From the NCBI GenBank assembly GCA_031426815.1, contig JASJPG010000015.1:1-64000 (forward strand): a stretch of DNA of 64,000 nucleotides, written 5' to 3'. Position 1 is the stretch's first letter. Each line of letters starts with the position of its first letter. This document shows, one piece after another, positions 8,922-18,893 of this stretch. A program made the translations under genes and the position numbers. Source of the DNA: PFJX01 sp031426815 (GTDB lineage Bacteria > Pseudomonadota > Gammaproteobacteria > Burkholderiales > Thiobacillaceae). The notes below the pieces were generated by a model. It was not told the origin of the DNA. It worked only from the letters and a program-made list of their open reading frames with translations, and searched no databases.

Positions 8922-10128
8922 CGCCGCCCTCAAGCGCACCGCGCTGACCCCGTACGACTGGGGCCTGGTGTTCGCCGCGCTGGGTTTGCTGATGATCGGC
9001 CTGGTCATGGTGTATTCCGCCTCCATCGCCACCGCCGAGGCCAAGTCGGCCGCCAATCAGCCGGCGTTCTATCTGATCCGCCATGCCATGTATCTGACCA
9101 TCGGCCTGGGCGCCGGTTATGCCGCGCTGCAGATTCCCACCGACACCTGGCAAAAGCTGGCGCCGATCCTGTTCGTGGCCGGCGCGGTCGCGCTGGTATT
9201 GGTGCTGGTGCCGTTCATCGGCCGCGAGGTCAACGGCAGCCGGCGCTGGATTCCGCTCGGGCCGCTGGGCAATTTCCAGCCGTCCGAACTGATGAAGTTC
9301 GCCACCATCCTGTATGCCGCCGACTACACGGTGCGCAAGGCGGCGCACATGCAGAGCCTGGCCAAAGGTTTCCTGCCGATGTTCCTGGTCATGCTGTTCC
9401 TCGGCGGCCTGTTGCTGATCGAACCGGATTTCGGCGCCTTCGTGGTGATCGTCGCCATTGCACTGGCCACCCTGTTCCTCGGCGGCCTCAACGCCCGTTT
9501 GTTCGCCGGCCTGATCGTGCTGCTCGCGGTCGGCTTTGTGCTGCTGGTGGTGTTGTCTCCCTACCGGCTGGCGCGCGTCACCAGCTATCTCAACCCGTGG
9601 TCCGATCCGTACGGCGCCGGCTATCAGCTGTCGCACGCACTGATTGCACTGGGCAGCGGCGAACTCACCGGCGTCGGTCTCGGCGACAGCGTCGAAAAAC
9701 TGTTCTATCTGCCCGAGGCCTACACCGACTTCCTGCTTGCCGTGACCGGCGAGGAGCTCGGCCTGATCGGCGTGATGACCATCATCGGCCTGTTCGCCTG
9801 GCTGACCTGGCGCGCGTTTTCCATCGGCTGGCAGGCCGGTCTGATGGGGCGCAACTACGCCGCGCTGGTGGCGCAGGGCGTTGGCGTCTGGATGGGCGTG
9901 CAATCGTTCATCAACATGGGCGTCAACCTCGGCCTGCTGCCGACCAAAGGGCTGACGCTGCCGCTGATGAGCTACGGCGGCTCCGGCATCGTTGCCAATT
10001 GCCTGGCGCTGGCCGTGCTGCTGCGGGTGGACTTCGAAAATCGCAGCATGATGAAGGGCAGCGGCATGGTCGGCAGTTCAACCGCGGCACGCAATCGGCG
10101 CCCGGCGATGGACGCGAGAAAAGCGTGA
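8911..10128 (+). CDS. ftsW: Lipid II polymerase FtsW
   Basis: A SEDS-family septal peptidoglycan glycosyltransferase that works with FtsI. The start at 8911 (MFHNAALKRT) gives 405 residues. The open frame before it belongs to the murD shadow. About ten transmembrane segments are visible, with the signatures MVYSAS near the start, GSRRWI, SGGLTGVGLG-like SGELTGVGLG, and LPLMSYGGSG near the end. The Arg-rich C-terminus overlaps the murG GTG start (GTGA). Confidence 0.96.
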   Translation: MFHNAALKRTALTPYDWGLVFAALGLLMIGLVMVYSASIATAEAKSAANQPAFYLIRHAMYLTIGLGAGYAALQIPTDTWQKLAPILFVAGAVALVLVLVPFIGREVNGSRRWIPLGPLGNFQPSELMKFATILYAADYTVRKAAHMQSLAKGFLPMFLVMLFLGGLLLIEPDFGAFVVIVAIALATLFLGGLNARLFAGLIVLLAVGFVLLVVLSPYRLARVTSYLNPWSDPYGAGYQLSHALIALGSGELTGVGLGDSVEKLFYLPEAYTDFLLAVTGEELGLIGVMTIIGLFAWLTWRAFSIGWQAGLMGRNYAALVAQGVGVWMGVQSFINMGVNLGLLPTKGLTLPLMSYGGSGIVANCLALAVLLRVDFENRSMMKGSGMVGSSTAARNRRPAMDARKA

Positions 10129-11231
10129 GCGGCAAGCCGCGCACCCTGCTGATCATGGCCGGCGGCACCGGCGGTCATGTCATGCCGGCGCTGGCGGTGG
10201 CGGAAGCCCTGCGTCAGGAAGGCTGGCGCGTGGTCTGGCTGGGCACCCGCGCCGGCATGGAAGCCAAGCTGGCGGTCGACAAGGGTTTCGAAATGGCCTG
10301 GGTGCGCGTTGCCGGCGTGCGCGGCAAAGGCCTGCTCACCAAGTTGCTGTTGCCGGCCAATCTGCTGGCGGCGTTCTGGCAGGCGGCGCGCACGATATTC
10401 CGGGTACGCCCGGATGTCGCGCTCGGCCTCGGCGGCTACGTCGCCTTCCCCGGCGGCATGATGGCCAGCCTGTTCGGCAAACCGCTGGTCGTCCACGAAC
10501 AGAACGCCGTCGCCGGGCTGACCAACCGCATGCTGGCCTGCCTGGCGGACCGCGTCCTGCTCGGTTTGCCCGTGGCGTTCAGCAATGGCAACGACCGGCC
10601 CATCCCGTGCGGCAAAGTGAAAAGCGAATGGGTCGGCAACCCGGTGCGGCCGGAAATCGCCGCGCTGCCGGCGCCGTCTGAGCGTCTGGCCGGGCGCACC
10701 GGTCCACTGCATTTGCTGGTGGTCGGCGGCAGCCTCGGCGCGCAGGCGCTGAACGAAATCATTCCGCAGGCACTGGCGCGACTCCCCGCCGAGCAACGTC
10801 CACAGGTGCGCCACCAGTCCGGCGCGAAACATCTGGGCACGCTGAAGGCCAACTATGCCGCCGCCGGCGTCGCCGCTGACTGCCTGAGTTTCATCGACGA
10901 TATGGCGGCGGCCTATGCCTGGTCGGATGTCGTGATCTGCCGCGCCGGCGCGCTGACCGTGGCCGAAGTCGCCGCCGCCGGCTGCGCCGCGCTGTTCGTG
11001 CCGTTCCCGTTCGCGGTGGACGACCACCAGAGCGCGAACGCCCGCTTTCTCGCCGATGCCGACGCGGCCTGGCTGATGCAGCAAAGCGAAATGACCGCAG
11101 AAGGGCTGGCGCACTGGCTGGCCTGCCTGAATCGAGACGAATTACTGGCCCGCGCCGACCAGGCGCGCAACCGCGCGAAGCCGCAAGCCACGGCACGCGT
11201 GGCCGCCATTTGCAAGGAGTTGGCCAAATGA
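10125..11231 (+). CDS. murG: Lipid II synthase MurG
   Basis: A peripheral membrane GT-B glycosyltransferase that adds GlcNAc to lipid I. The chosen GTG at 10125 overlaps the ftsW stop and lies just before the conserved glycine-rich loop MAGGTGGHVMPALA. The second domain has the donor-site stretch VICRAGALTVAEVAAAG and the FPFAVDDHQ loop. Its 368 residues match the family. It overlaps murC by four bases (ATGA). Confidence 0.96.
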   Translation: MSGKPRTLLIMAGGTGGHVMPALAVAEALRQEGWRVVWLGTRAGMEAKLAVDKGFEMAWVRVAGVRGKGLLTKLLLPANLLAAFWQAARTIFRVRPDVALGLGGYVAFPGGMMASLFGKPLVVHEQNAVAGLTNRMLACLADRVLLGLPVAFSNGNDRPIPCGKVKSEWVGNPVRPEIAALPAPSERLAGRTGPLHLLVVGGSLGAQALNEIIPQALARLPAEQRPQVRHQSGAKHLGTLKANYAAAGVAADCLSFIDDMAAAYAWSDVVICRAGALTVAEVAAAGCAALFVPFPFAVDDHQSANARFLADADAAWLMQQSEMTAEGLAHWLACLNRDELLARADQARNRAKPQATARVAAICKELAK

Positions 11232-12646
11232 AACATAAGGTTCGCCGCATCCATTTCGTCGGCATCGGCGGCGCCGGCATGAGCGGCATCGCCGAAGTCC
11301 TGCTCAATCTGGGCTACCAGGTTACCGGCAGCGATGCCGCCAGCAACGCCGTCACCCAGCGCCTGATCGGCATGGGCGCCAAGGTATTCCAGGGCCACGC
11401 CGCCGAGCACGCGGCTGACACCGACGTGCTGGTCATTTCCAGTGCGATCAAGGAAGACAACCCGGAAGTGCAGGCCGCGCGTGCGGCGCATATCCCGGTG
11501 GTAGCGCGGGCGATGATGCTGGCCGAACTGATGCGCTTCAAACAGGGCATCGCCATCGCCGGCACGCACGGCAAGACCACGACGACCAGCCTGATCGCCA
11601 GCGTGCTGAACGAGGCGGGCATGGACCCGACTTTCGTCATCGGCGGCAAATTGCTCGCCGCCGGCGCCAACGCGCGTCTGGGCACGGGCGAATGGCTGGT
11701 GGCGGAAGCGGACGAATCGGACGCCTCCTTCCTGCACCTGTCGCCGGTACTCTCCATCGTCACCAATATCGACGCCGACCACATGGAAACCTACGGCCAC
11801 GATTTCGAGAAGCTGAAATCAGCCTTCGTCGAATTCCTGCATCGGCTGCCGTTCTGGGGCATGGCCGTGGTCTGCGCCGACGATCCGAATGTGCGCGCCC
11901 TGCTGACGCGCATCACCAAACCGGTGATGACCTACGGCACCACGGACGACTGCATGATCCAGGCGGTGGATATCCGCGCCGAAGAAGGCCGCATGAAGTT
12001 CACCGCGGTGCGCAACGGCGTGCGCTCGCGCATCGACGTGACGCTGAACCTGCCCGGCATGCACAACGTCCTGAATGCGCTCGCCGCCATCGCCGTGGCG
12101 TGGGAACTGCAGGTGCCGGATGCCGCCGTGCAGAAGGCGCTGGCCGGCTTCAGCGGCGTCGGCCGGCGCTTCCAGCGCTACGGTGAAATAGCCCTGGCGG
12201 ATGGGCGCAGCTTCACTTTGGTGGACGATTACGGCCATCACCCGGTGGAAATGCGCGCCACCCTCAACGCCGCGCGCGGCGCCTTCCCCGGCCGCCGCCT
12301 GGTGCTGGCGTTCCAGCCGCATCGCTATACCCGCACGCGCGATCTGTTCGAGGATTTCGTGCAGGTGCTGTCGCTCGCCGACGCGGTGCTGCTTACCGAG
12401 GTCTACGCCGCCAGCGAGCAGCCCATCGTCGCCGCCGACGGCCGCAGTCTGGCGCGCGCGGTGCGGGTCGCCGGCAAGGTGGAGCCGGTGTTCGTCGCCG
12501 ACGTCAACGATCTGCCCGCCACGCTGGCCGACTTCATCAAGGACGGCGACGTCGTGCTGTGCATGGGCGCCGGTTCCATCGGCCAGACCCCGGCGCGCTT
12601 GGCGGCACTGGGCGTGCAAACCGGCATGGACGCAACCGCGGCATGA
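11228..12646 (+). CDS. murC: UDP-MurNAc:L-alanine ligase MurC
   Basis: The first Mur ligase, attaching L-alanine to UDP-MurNAc. The 472 residues start with MKHKVRRIHFVGIGGAGMSG, the typical nucleotide-sugar binding N-terminus. The ATP loop is AGTHGKTTTTS, and the third domain contains DDYGHHPVEM and FQPHRYTRT. The start is set by the murG overlap and a GGAGT ribosome site. Its stop overlaps the murB start. Confidence 0.97.
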   Translation: MKHKVRRIHFVGIGGAGMSGIAEVLLNLGYQVTGSDAASNAVTQRLIGMGAKVFQGHAAEHAADTDVLVISSAIKEDNPEVQAARAAHIPVVARAMMLAELMRFKQGIAIAGTHGKTTTTSLIASVLNEAGMDPTFVIGGKLLAAGANARLGTGEWLVAEADESDASFLHLSPVLSIVTNIDADHMETYGHDFEKLKSAFVEFLHRLPFWGMAVVCADDPNVRALLTRITKPVMTYGTTDDCMIQAVDIRAEEGRMKFTAVRNGVRSRIDVTLNLPGMHNVLNALAAIAVAWELQVPDAAVQKALAGFSGVGRRFQRYGEIALADGRSFTLVDDYGHHPVEMRATLNAARGAFPGRRLVLAFQPHRYTRTRDLFEDFVQVLSLADAVLLTEVYAASEQPIVAADGRSLARAVRVAGKVEPVFVADVNDLPATLADFIKDGDVVLCMGAGSIGQTPARLAALGVQTGMDATAA

Positions 12647-13623
12647 TCGTCGCCGAATACCCTGATCCGCCGCAGAAGGTGCCCGGCACCCAGGGCGAAC
12701 TGCTGCACCACGCCGACATGAGCGGCTTTACCAGCTGGCGCGCGGGCGGCAAGGCGGAGCGGTTGTATACCCCGATCGACCTGGCCGATCTGTGCGCGTT
12801 TTTGAAGACGCTGGAAAAAGACGAGCCGGTGCATTTCATCGGCCTCGGCAGCAATTTGCTGGTGCGCGACGGCGGCTTGCGCGGCACCGTGGTGCATGTG
12901 CACGGCGCCTTGCGCCGGATCGATCTGGAACAGCGCAAGACCAATGGCAGCGATGCGGCCAGTCCCTACGGCGTGATCTTCGCCGAGGCCGGCGTCGCCA
13001 GCCCGAAAGTGGCCCGTTTCGCCGCGACGCACGATCTGGTCGGCGCGGAATTCCTCGCCGGCATTCCTGGCACGGTCGGCGGCGCGCTGGCGATGAACGC
13101 CGGCTGCTACGGCCACGAGACCTGGGAATTCGTCTCGCAGGTGCTGACCGTGAACCGCTGCGGCGAAGTCCACCGCCGCGCGCCGAATGAATACCGGGTC
13201 AGCTACCGCCATGTCGAGCCGGATGCGGAACTCGGCAACCAGATCGCGGCGACCTGCAACGAATGGTTTGTCGGCGCCTGGTTCATGTTCCCGCGCGGCA
13301 ATGGCGAACAGGCACGCAACGAGATCAAGACCTTGCTGGAAAAGCGCCTCGCCAGCCAACCGCTCAACCTGCCCAACGCCGGTTCGGTATTCCGCAATCC
13401 GCCCGGCGACTTCGCGGCGCGGCTGATCGAAGCGTGCGGCCTGAAGGGCGAAAAACTGGGCGGCGCGCAGGTCTCGGAAAAACACGCCAATTTCATCGTC
13501 AACCTGGGTGGCGCCCGCGCGGCCGATATCGAAGGGCTGATCGAGAAGATTCAGGTTCGGGTGGAAGAAAAATTCGGCATCAAGTTGGTACGCGAGGTAC
13601 GCATCGTGGGAGAACGAGGGTGA
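12643..13623 (+). CDS. murB: UDP-N-acetylenolpyruvoylglucosamine reductase MurB
   Basis: An FAD- and NADPH-dependent reductase that completes UDP-MurNAc. The ATG at 12643 overlaps the murC stop and gives 326 residues. Visible motifs are FTSWRAGGKAE, the FAD loop GLGSNLLVRDGG, GIPGTVGGALAMNAGCYG, and the C-terminal AGSVFRNPPG and EKHANFIVN. These are all standard for the family. The stop overlaps the ddl GTG start. Confidence 0.96.
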   Translation: MIVAEYPDPPQKVPGTQGELLHHADMSGFTSWRAGGKAERLYTPIDLADLCAFLKTLEKDEPVHFIGLGSNLLVRDGGLRGTVVHVHGALRRIDLEQRKTNGSDAASPYGVIFAEAGVASPKVARFAATHDLVGAEFLAGIPGTVGGALAMNAGCYGHETWEFVSQVLTVNRCGEVHRRAPNEYRVSYRHVEPDAELGNQIAATCNEWFVGAWFMFPRGNGEQARNEIKTLLEKRLASQPLNLPNAGSVFRNPPGDFAARLIEACGLKGEKLGGAQVSEKHANFIVNLGGARAADIEGLIEKIQVRVEEKFGIKLVREVRIVGERG

Positions 13624-14543
13624 ACACATTCGGCAAAGTCGCGGTCATGTTCGGCGGCACTTCGGCGGAACGCGAGGTTTCGCTCAACAGTGGCGCCGCC
13701 GTGCTGGCCGCCTTGCAAAGTCGCGGCGTCGACGCGCACGCGTTCGACCCGGCGGAACGTCCACTGGCCGATCTGCAGAAGGAAGGCTTCCAGCGCGTGT
13801 TTATCGCGCTGCACGGACGCGGCGGCGAGGACGGCACGCTGCAAGGCGCGTTGACCCTGATGAACCTGCCGTTCACCGGCAGCGGCGTGCTGGCTTCCGC
13901 GCTGGCGATGGACAAATGGCGCAGCAAACTGGTCTGGCACGCGCTGGGCTTGCCGATCCCGGAATTCACCGTGTTGGCCGGGCCGGAAGATTTTGCCGTG
14001 GCGATAGACCGGCTCGGCTTGCCGCTGTTCGTCAAACCGGCGCGCGAGGGTTCCAGCATCGGCATCGCCAAGGTGAAGACCGCGGCCGAGTTGCCGGCGG
14101 CCTATGCCGAAGCAGCCAGGCACGACAACCTGGTGCTGGCGGAACGCGCGATGAACGGCGGCGAATTCACCGTTGCGGTGCTGGGCAGTGGAAATGAAGC
14201 ACGCGCCCTGCCCTCGATCCGCATCGTGCCGACCACCGAGTTTTACGATTACGACGCCAAATACTTCCGCGACGACACCCGCTATCAGTGCCCGAGCGGC
14301 CTGGACGCGGAACAGGAAGCGCGCATGCGTGAGCTCGCGCTGCGCGGCTATCGCGTGCTCGGTTGCCGCGGTTGGGGACGCGTCGATTTCCTGCTCGACG
14401 ACGCCGGCCATCCCTACCTGCTCGAAGCCAACACCGCGCCCGGCATGACCAGCCACAGCCTGGCGCCGATGGCGGCGCGCGTCGACGGACTCGAATTCGC
14501 CGATTTGTGCGTGCGCATTCTGGAGATGTGCGATGTGGGATAA
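13620..14543 (+). CDS. ddl: D-alanine:D-alanine ligase
   Basis: An ATP-grasp ligase that supplies D-Ala-D-Ala to MurF. The GTG at 13620 overlaps the murB stop. The protein begins VNTFGKVAVMFGGTSAEREVSLNSG and has 307 residues, the DdlB size. ATP-grasp residues are in FVKPAREGSSIGI, and the C-terminal catalytic region reads RVDFLLDDAG followed by LEANTAPGMTSHSL. It overlaps ftsQ by 11 bases. Confidence 0.96.
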   Translation: MNTFGKVAVMFGGTSAEREVSLNSGAAVLAALQSRGVDAHAFDPAERPLADLQKEGFQRVFIALHGRGGEDGTLQGALTLMNLPFTGSGVLASALAMDKWRSKLVWHALGLPIPEFTVLAGPEDFAVAIDRLGLPLFVKPAREGSSIGIAKVKTAAELPAAYAEAARHDNLVLAERAMNGGEFTVAVLGSGNEARALPSIRIVPTTEFYDYDAKYFRDDTRYQCPSGLDAEQEARMRELALRGYRVLGCRGWGRVDFLLDDAGHPYLLEANTAPGMTSHSLAPMAARVDGLEFADLCVRILEMCDVG

Positions 14544-15291
14544 CCCGGACAGTCTCAACCGCATCACGCGCCTGATCCTGCTGGCGACCGTGTTGTTCGC
14601 GCTGTGGATCGTCGGCCGCGCGGCGCTGGAACGCGCTTTTCCGTTCCGGCAGATCAGCGTGGTCGGCGCCAACCATGCCGATACCCAGGCGGCGGCGCGG
14701 CAACTGACGCGGCAACTGGCCGGCGGTTTCTTCTCGATGAATCTGCACGACGTGCATCAGCAGTTCGAACGCCTGCCCTGGGTCCGCCAGGCGCAAGTGC
14801 GCCGACTCTGGCCGGGACGCCTGGTGATCGAGCTGAGCGAACACCAGGCCGCCGCGGCCTGGAACGACCGCGCCACGCTGAATACGCACGGCGAAACCTT
14901 CGCGGTGACGCCGTGGACCGGGCTGCCGCGCCTGTATGCGCCGGAAGGCATGGAACGGGAAGTCGCCCGCCGCTACGGCGAATTCGCCGCGCTGGTCAAA
15001 CCGATGGGCGTGCGCGTCGAGCAGGTTGTGGTCAGCGCGCGGCTGTCCTGGCGCGTGCGCCTGGCCGGCGGCAATGTCGCGGACTTGCCTGGCAACAGCT
15101 CTATCAACGTAGAACTGGGCCGCGAGCGGCTGAGCGAGCGCCTGGCCCGCTTCGCCGACTTTTATCCGCAGGCGGTGGCGGCGGTGGGACCGATCCTGCG
15201 CGTGGACATGCGTTATCCGAACGGCTTCGCCGGGGAACCCCTGCATCCGTCAAATCAAAAAGTTGCAACCAAGCAGGCCAAACAGGCATGA
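14533..15291 (+). CDS. ftsQ: Cell division protein FtsQ
   Basis: A bitopic divisome protein of 252 residues that recruits FtsL and FtsB. It has a short cytoplasmic N-terminus, one transmembrane helix (about residues 14-30), and then a POTRA domain beginning FPFRQISVVGANHAD. The second periplasmic part contains VELGRERLSERLARFADFY. The Lys/Gln-rich end overlaps the ftsA ATG. Confidence 0.94.
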   Translation: MWDNPDSLNRITRLILLATVLFALWIVGRAALERAFPFRQISVVGANHADTQAAARQLTRQLAGGFFSMNLHDVHQQFERLPWVRQAQVRRLWPGRLVIELSEHQAAAAWNDRATLNTHGETFAVTPWTGLPRLYAPEGMEREVARRYGEFAALVKPMGVRVEQVVVSARLSWRVRLAGGNVADLPGNSSINVELGRERLSERLARFADFYPQAVAAVGPILRVDMRYPNGFAGEPLHPSNQKVATKQAKQA

Positions 15292-16526
15292 AAAAAATGA
15301 CCGAAAGCAAAGATCTGATCGTCGGCCTGGATATCGGCACATCGAAGATCGTCGCCCTGGTGGGCGAGCCGATGCCGGAGGGCGGCCTCAACATCATCGG
15401 CATGGGCCAGGCGCCCTCGCGCGGCCTGAAGAAAGGCGTCGTGGTGAACATCGAGGCGACCGTCTCGGCGATCCAGCGCGCGCTGGAGGAGGCCGAGCTG
15501 ATGGCCAACTGCAAGATCACCCAGGTCTATACCGGCATAGCCGGCAGCCACATCAAGGCGCAGAACTCCAGCGGCATGCTGCCGATCCGCGACCGCGAGG
15601 TATCGCAGGCCGATGTCGACCGCGTCATCGAGATCGCCCGCGCGCTCAACATCCCGGCCGACCAACAGGTACTGCACGTGCTGCCGCAGGAATTCATCAT
15701 CGACGGCCAGGACGGCGTGCGCGAGCCACTCGGCATGTCCGGCGTGCGACTGGAAGTGAAGGTGCACATCGTCACCGGCGCGGTATCTGCGGCGCAGAAC
15801 ATCGTCAAATGCGTGCGCCGTTGCGGTCTGGAAGTGCGCGATCTGGTGCTGCAACCGCTCGCCTCCAGCCATGCCGTGCTGAACGACGACGAGAAGGATC
15901 TCGGCGTCTGCATCGTCGACATCGGCGGCGGCACCACCGACATCGCGGTGTTCACGCGTGGCGCCATCCAGCATGTCGCGGTGATTCCCATCGCCGGCGA
16001 CCAGATCACCAACGACATCGCGCAGACCCTGCGCACGCCGACGCGCGAGGCGGAAGACCTGAAGATCCAGCACGGCATCGCGCTGCGCCAACTGGCCGAC
16101 CCAAAGGAAATGATTGAAGTGCCGGGAATCGGCGAACGCGGCCCGCGCATGCTTTCCAAGCAATTGCTGTCGGAAGTGATTGAGCCGCGCGTCGAGGAGT
16201 TGTACAGCCTGGTGCAGGCGGAACTGCGCCGCAGCGGCTTCGAGGAACAGATTTCCTCCGGCCTGGTGCTCACCGGCGGCGCCAGCCTGATGCGCGGCAT
16301 GGTGGAACTGGCCGAAGAGGTGTTCCACATGCCGGTGCGCATCGGCGTGCCGGAATACGTCGGCGGCTTTTCCGAGCGAGTGCGCAATCCGCGCTTCGCC
16401 ACCAGCGTCGGCCTGCTCCTGGCCGGGCTGGAAAAGCATGAGGTCGATCAGGCCGCGCGCCTGCAGGGCGCCAGCTTCGCTCAGGTCATGGAACGGATGA
16501 AGACATGGTTCAAACAGAATTTTTGA
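15288..16526 (+). CDS. ftsA: Cell division protein FtsA
   Basis: An actin-like ATPase that tethers FtsZ to the membrane. It has 412 residues starting at the ATG that overlaps ftsQ. The phosphate-1 loop VGLDIGTSKIVALVG is near the start, phosphate-2 is VDIGGGTTDIAVF, and the adenosine motif is VLTGGASLMRGM. The C-terminal amphipathic membrane-targeting helix is visible as VMERMKTWFKQNF. The preceding open frame on this strand is a shadow of ftsQ. Confidence 0.97.
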   Translation: MKKMTESKDLIVGLDIGTSKIVALVGEPMPEGGLNIIGMGQAPSRGLKKGVVVNIEATVSAIQRALEEAELMANCKITQVYTGIAGSHIKAQNSSGMLPIRDREVSQADVDRVIEIARALNIPADQQVLHVLPQEFIIDGQDGVREPLGMSGVRLEVKVHIVTGAVSAAQNIVKCVRRCGLEVRDLVLQPLASSHAVLNDDEKDLGVCIVDIGGGTTDIAVFTRGAIQHVAVIPIAGDQITNDIAQTLRTPTREAEDLKIQHGIALRQLADPKEMIEVPGIGERGPRMLSKQLLSEVIEPRVEELYSLVQAELRRSGFEEQISSGLVLTGGASLMRGMVELAEEVFHMPVRIGVPEYVGGFSERVRNPRFATSVGLLLAGLEKHEVDQAARLQGASFAQVMERMKTWFKQNF

Positions 16527-16598
16527 GGGTGTTTGCGGATACCGGGGCGGGCTCGGTGTCTTGTGGCTCTACGTGTGTAACTGAAGGAGGGATGAAAG

Positions 16599-17786
16599 AT
16601 GCTTTTTGAACTGGAAGAGATGCAAAGCCAGGATGCCGTGATCAAGGTCATCGGCGTCGGTGGCTGCGGCGGTAACGCAGTCGATCACATGATCAACCGG
16701 GGCATGACCGGGGTGGAATTCATTTCCATCAACACCGATGCACAGGCGCTGCGCCGCAACAAGGCCAGCGTGCAATTGCAGATCGGCAATTCCGCGACCA
16801 AGGGCCTCGGCGCCGGCGGCAAATGGGAAGTCGGCCGCGAGGCAGCGCTGGAAGATCGCGAGCGCATCGCCGAACTGATCGACGGTGCCGACATGCTGTT
16901 CATCGCCGCCGGCATGGGCGGCGGCACCGGCACCGGCGCTGCCCCCGTCGTCGCGGAAGTGGCCAAGGATCTGGGCATCCTGGCCGTCGCCGTGGTGACC
17001 AAGCCGTTCAGCTTCGAAGGCAAGCGCATGCGCTCCGCCGAGACCGGCCTGAAGTCGCTGTCCGAGCATGTCGACAGCCTGATCGTGATTCCGAACGAGA
17101 AGCTGATCGCCGTGATGGGTGGCGGCGCCAAACTGACCGACGCGTTCATCGCCGCCAACGACGTGCTGCACAACGCCGTGTCCGGCATTTCCGAAATCAT
17201 CAGCAAGCCGGGCATGATCAACGTCGACTTCGCCGACGTGAAGACGGTGATGAGCGAGATCGGCATGGCGATGATGGGTTCCGCCGACGCCAGCGGAGAA
17301 AACCGCGCCCGCGAAGCCGCCGAAGCCGCCGTCGCCAGCCCGCTGCTGGAGAACGTCGACCTCAAGGGCGCGCGCGGCGTGCTGGTCAACATCACCTCCG
17401 ACGACAGCCTGACCATGCAGGAATACTACGAGGTGATGAACACCATCCAGGGCTTCGCCGCCGAGGAAGCGACGGTCATCGTCGGCACCTCGTTCGACGA
17501 GTCGATGGGTTCCAGTCTGCGCGTGACCATGGTTGCCACCGGCCTCGGCAACCCCGTGCGCGGCAATGCCGCCAAGCCGGTGATGAAGATCGTCGAACCG
17601 ATTCATGCCCAGATGACCGGCACCGACGGCCCCACCGGATTCGGCGGTGGCTACGACCCGAACCGCGACTACGACAGCCCCACCACCATCCGCACCCGAC
17701 GCAATCAGGCCGCGGTGGAAATGGCGCAAAACTCGGGCATCGACACCCTGGATATTCCGGCTTTCCTGCGCAAGCAGGCGGACTGA
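16599..17786 (+). CDS. ftsZ: Cell division GTPase FtsZ
   Basis: The tubulin homologue that forms the Z-ring. It has 395 residues with a strong ribosome site (AAGGAGG, 16584-16590). The N-terminal glycine loop GVGGCGGNAVDHM and the tubulin signature G107-G-G-T-G-T-G113 are intact, as is the T7 loop region NVDFADVKTVMSE. The conserved C-terminal peptide DTLDIPAFLRKQAD, which binds FtsA and ZipA, ends the protein. It is the first gene of the cluster separated from its neighbour by an appreciable gap (72 bases). Confidence 0.98.
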   Translation: MLFELEEMQSQDAVIKVIGVGGCGGNAVDHMINRGMTGVEFISINTDAQALRRNKASVQLQIGNSATKGLGAGGKWEVGREAALEDRERIAELIDGADMLFIAAGMGGGTGTGAAPVVAEVAKDLGILAVAVVTKPFSFEGKRMRSAETGLKSLSEHVDSLIVIPNEKLIAVMGGGAKLTDAFIAANDVLHNAVSGISEIISKPGMINVDFADVKTVMSEIGMAMMGSADASGENRAREAAEAAVASPLLENVDLKGARGVLVNITSDDSLTMQEYYEVMNTIQGFAAEEATVIVGTSFDESMGSSLRVTMVATGLGNPVRGNAAKPVMKIVEPIHAQMTGTDGPTGFGGGYDPNRDYDSPTTIRTRRNQAAVEMAQNSGIDTLDIPAFLRKQAD

Positions 17787-17896
17787 TTGGGCTTTACTCG
17801 GCTCGTCCCCGTGCGACGGGGCCGACGCGGCGCGTGCGGCGCGGACGGCTGTCGCCCCGGCGCCACGTAGCGTCTGGAGCATGACCGGGAACTATT

Positions 17897-17925
17897 CCGG
17901 GCGGATTCCCCTCCTTTCCGCCCGG
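17897..17925. other. Hairpin between ftsZ and lpxC
   Basis: A perfect 8-bp inverted repeat, CCGGGCGG (17897-17904) and CCGCCCGG (17918-17925), with a 13-base loop. No T-run follows, so it does not look like a classical intrinsic terminator. It may be attenuating or structural. A TAGAAT box follows at 17928, possibly part of a promoter for lpxC, but no convincing -35 element was found. Confidence 0.4.
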
Positions 17926-17966
17926 GATAGAATCCCTTTATTCGTCAATGGGTTATTGATCTACAC

Positions 17967-18893
17967 ATGATCGCGCAACGCACAGTCAAAACTCAGGTAC
18001 GCGCCACCGGCGTCGGCCTGCATACCGGTGAAAGGGTGAATCTGACCCTGCGTCCGGCCCCCCCCGAAACCGGCATTGTGTTTCGTCGCATCGACCTGCC
18101 GGCACCCTGCGATTTCGTCGTCGCGCCGGAACGGGTGAGCGATACCCGACTGTGTTCCGCCCTGGAGGGCAATGGCGCCAAAGTCGCCACCGTAGAACAT
18201 CTGATGTCCGCCCTTTCCGGGCTGGGCATCGACAACGTCTTCATCGATCTGGATGGTCCGGAAGTACCCATCCTCGATGGCTCCGCCTCGCCCTGGGTCT
18301 ATCTGCTGCAAACGGCCGGCATCGAAACGCAGAACGCGCCGAAGCGCTTCATGCGCGTCAAGAAGACCGTGCGCATCGAGGAAGGCAGCGGCGGCAACCT
18401 CAAATGGGCGCAATTCGAACCGCACGAAGGCTATACGCTGTCGTTCAGCATCGATTTCGATCACCCGGTTTTCCGCCAATCCGCCAAGGAAATGCAGATC
18501 GACCTGACCCGCCAGTCGTATGTGAAGGAAGTCAGCCGCGCCCGCACCTTCGGCTTCATGAACGAAGTGGAATACCTGCGCAGCAACGGCCTGGCGCTGG
18601 GCGGCACGCTGGATAACGCCATCGTCATGGACGAATTCCGCGTCCTCAACAGCGATGGCCTGCGCTATGCCGACGAGTTCGTCAAACACAAGGTGCTCGA
18701 TGCCATCGGCGATCTCTACCTCACCGGCCACCCGATTCTGGGCGCGTTCAGCGCCTACAAATCCGGCCACGGCCTCAACAACCGCCTGCTACGAGCACTG
18801 GTCGAGGACGCCAGCTCCTGGGAATGGGCGGTATTCGAACACGACGCCGGCACGCCGCCGGCCCTGCTCAATCTCTATCCGCAAGCAGTCTGA
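17967..18893 (+). CDS. lpxC: UDP-3-O-acyl-GlcNAc deacetylase LpxC
   Basis: The zinc-dependent committed step of lipid A synthesis. The 308 residues begin MIAQRTVKTQVRATGVGLHTG. The expected zinc ligands are present: H78 in VEHLMSAL, and H241 and D245 in HKVLDAIGD, with the catalytic histidine in TGHPILG (about residue 255). Its position after ftsZ is conserved in many Proteobacteria. Confidence 0.97.
   Translation: MIAQRTVKTQVRATGVGLHTGERVNLTLRPAPPETGIVFRRIDLPAPCDFVVAPERVSDTRLCSALEGNGAKVATVEHLMSALSGLGIDNVFIDLDGPEVPILDGSASPWVYLLQTAGIETQNAPKRFMRVKKTVRIEEGSGGNLKWAQFEPHEGYTLSFSIDFDHPVFRQSAKEMQIDLTRQSYVKEVSRARTFGFMNEVEYLRSNGLALGGTLDNAIVMDEFRVLNSDGLRYADEFVKHKVLDAIGDLYLTGHPILGAFSAYKSGHGLNNRLLRALVEDASSWEWAVFEHDAGTPPALLNLYPQAV

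Noticed and set aside
16592..16609. Five-codon open frame overlapping the ftsZ start
   Set aside because: Its ATG is two bases from the ribosome site, too close for initiation. The spacing fits only the ftsZ ATG at 16599.
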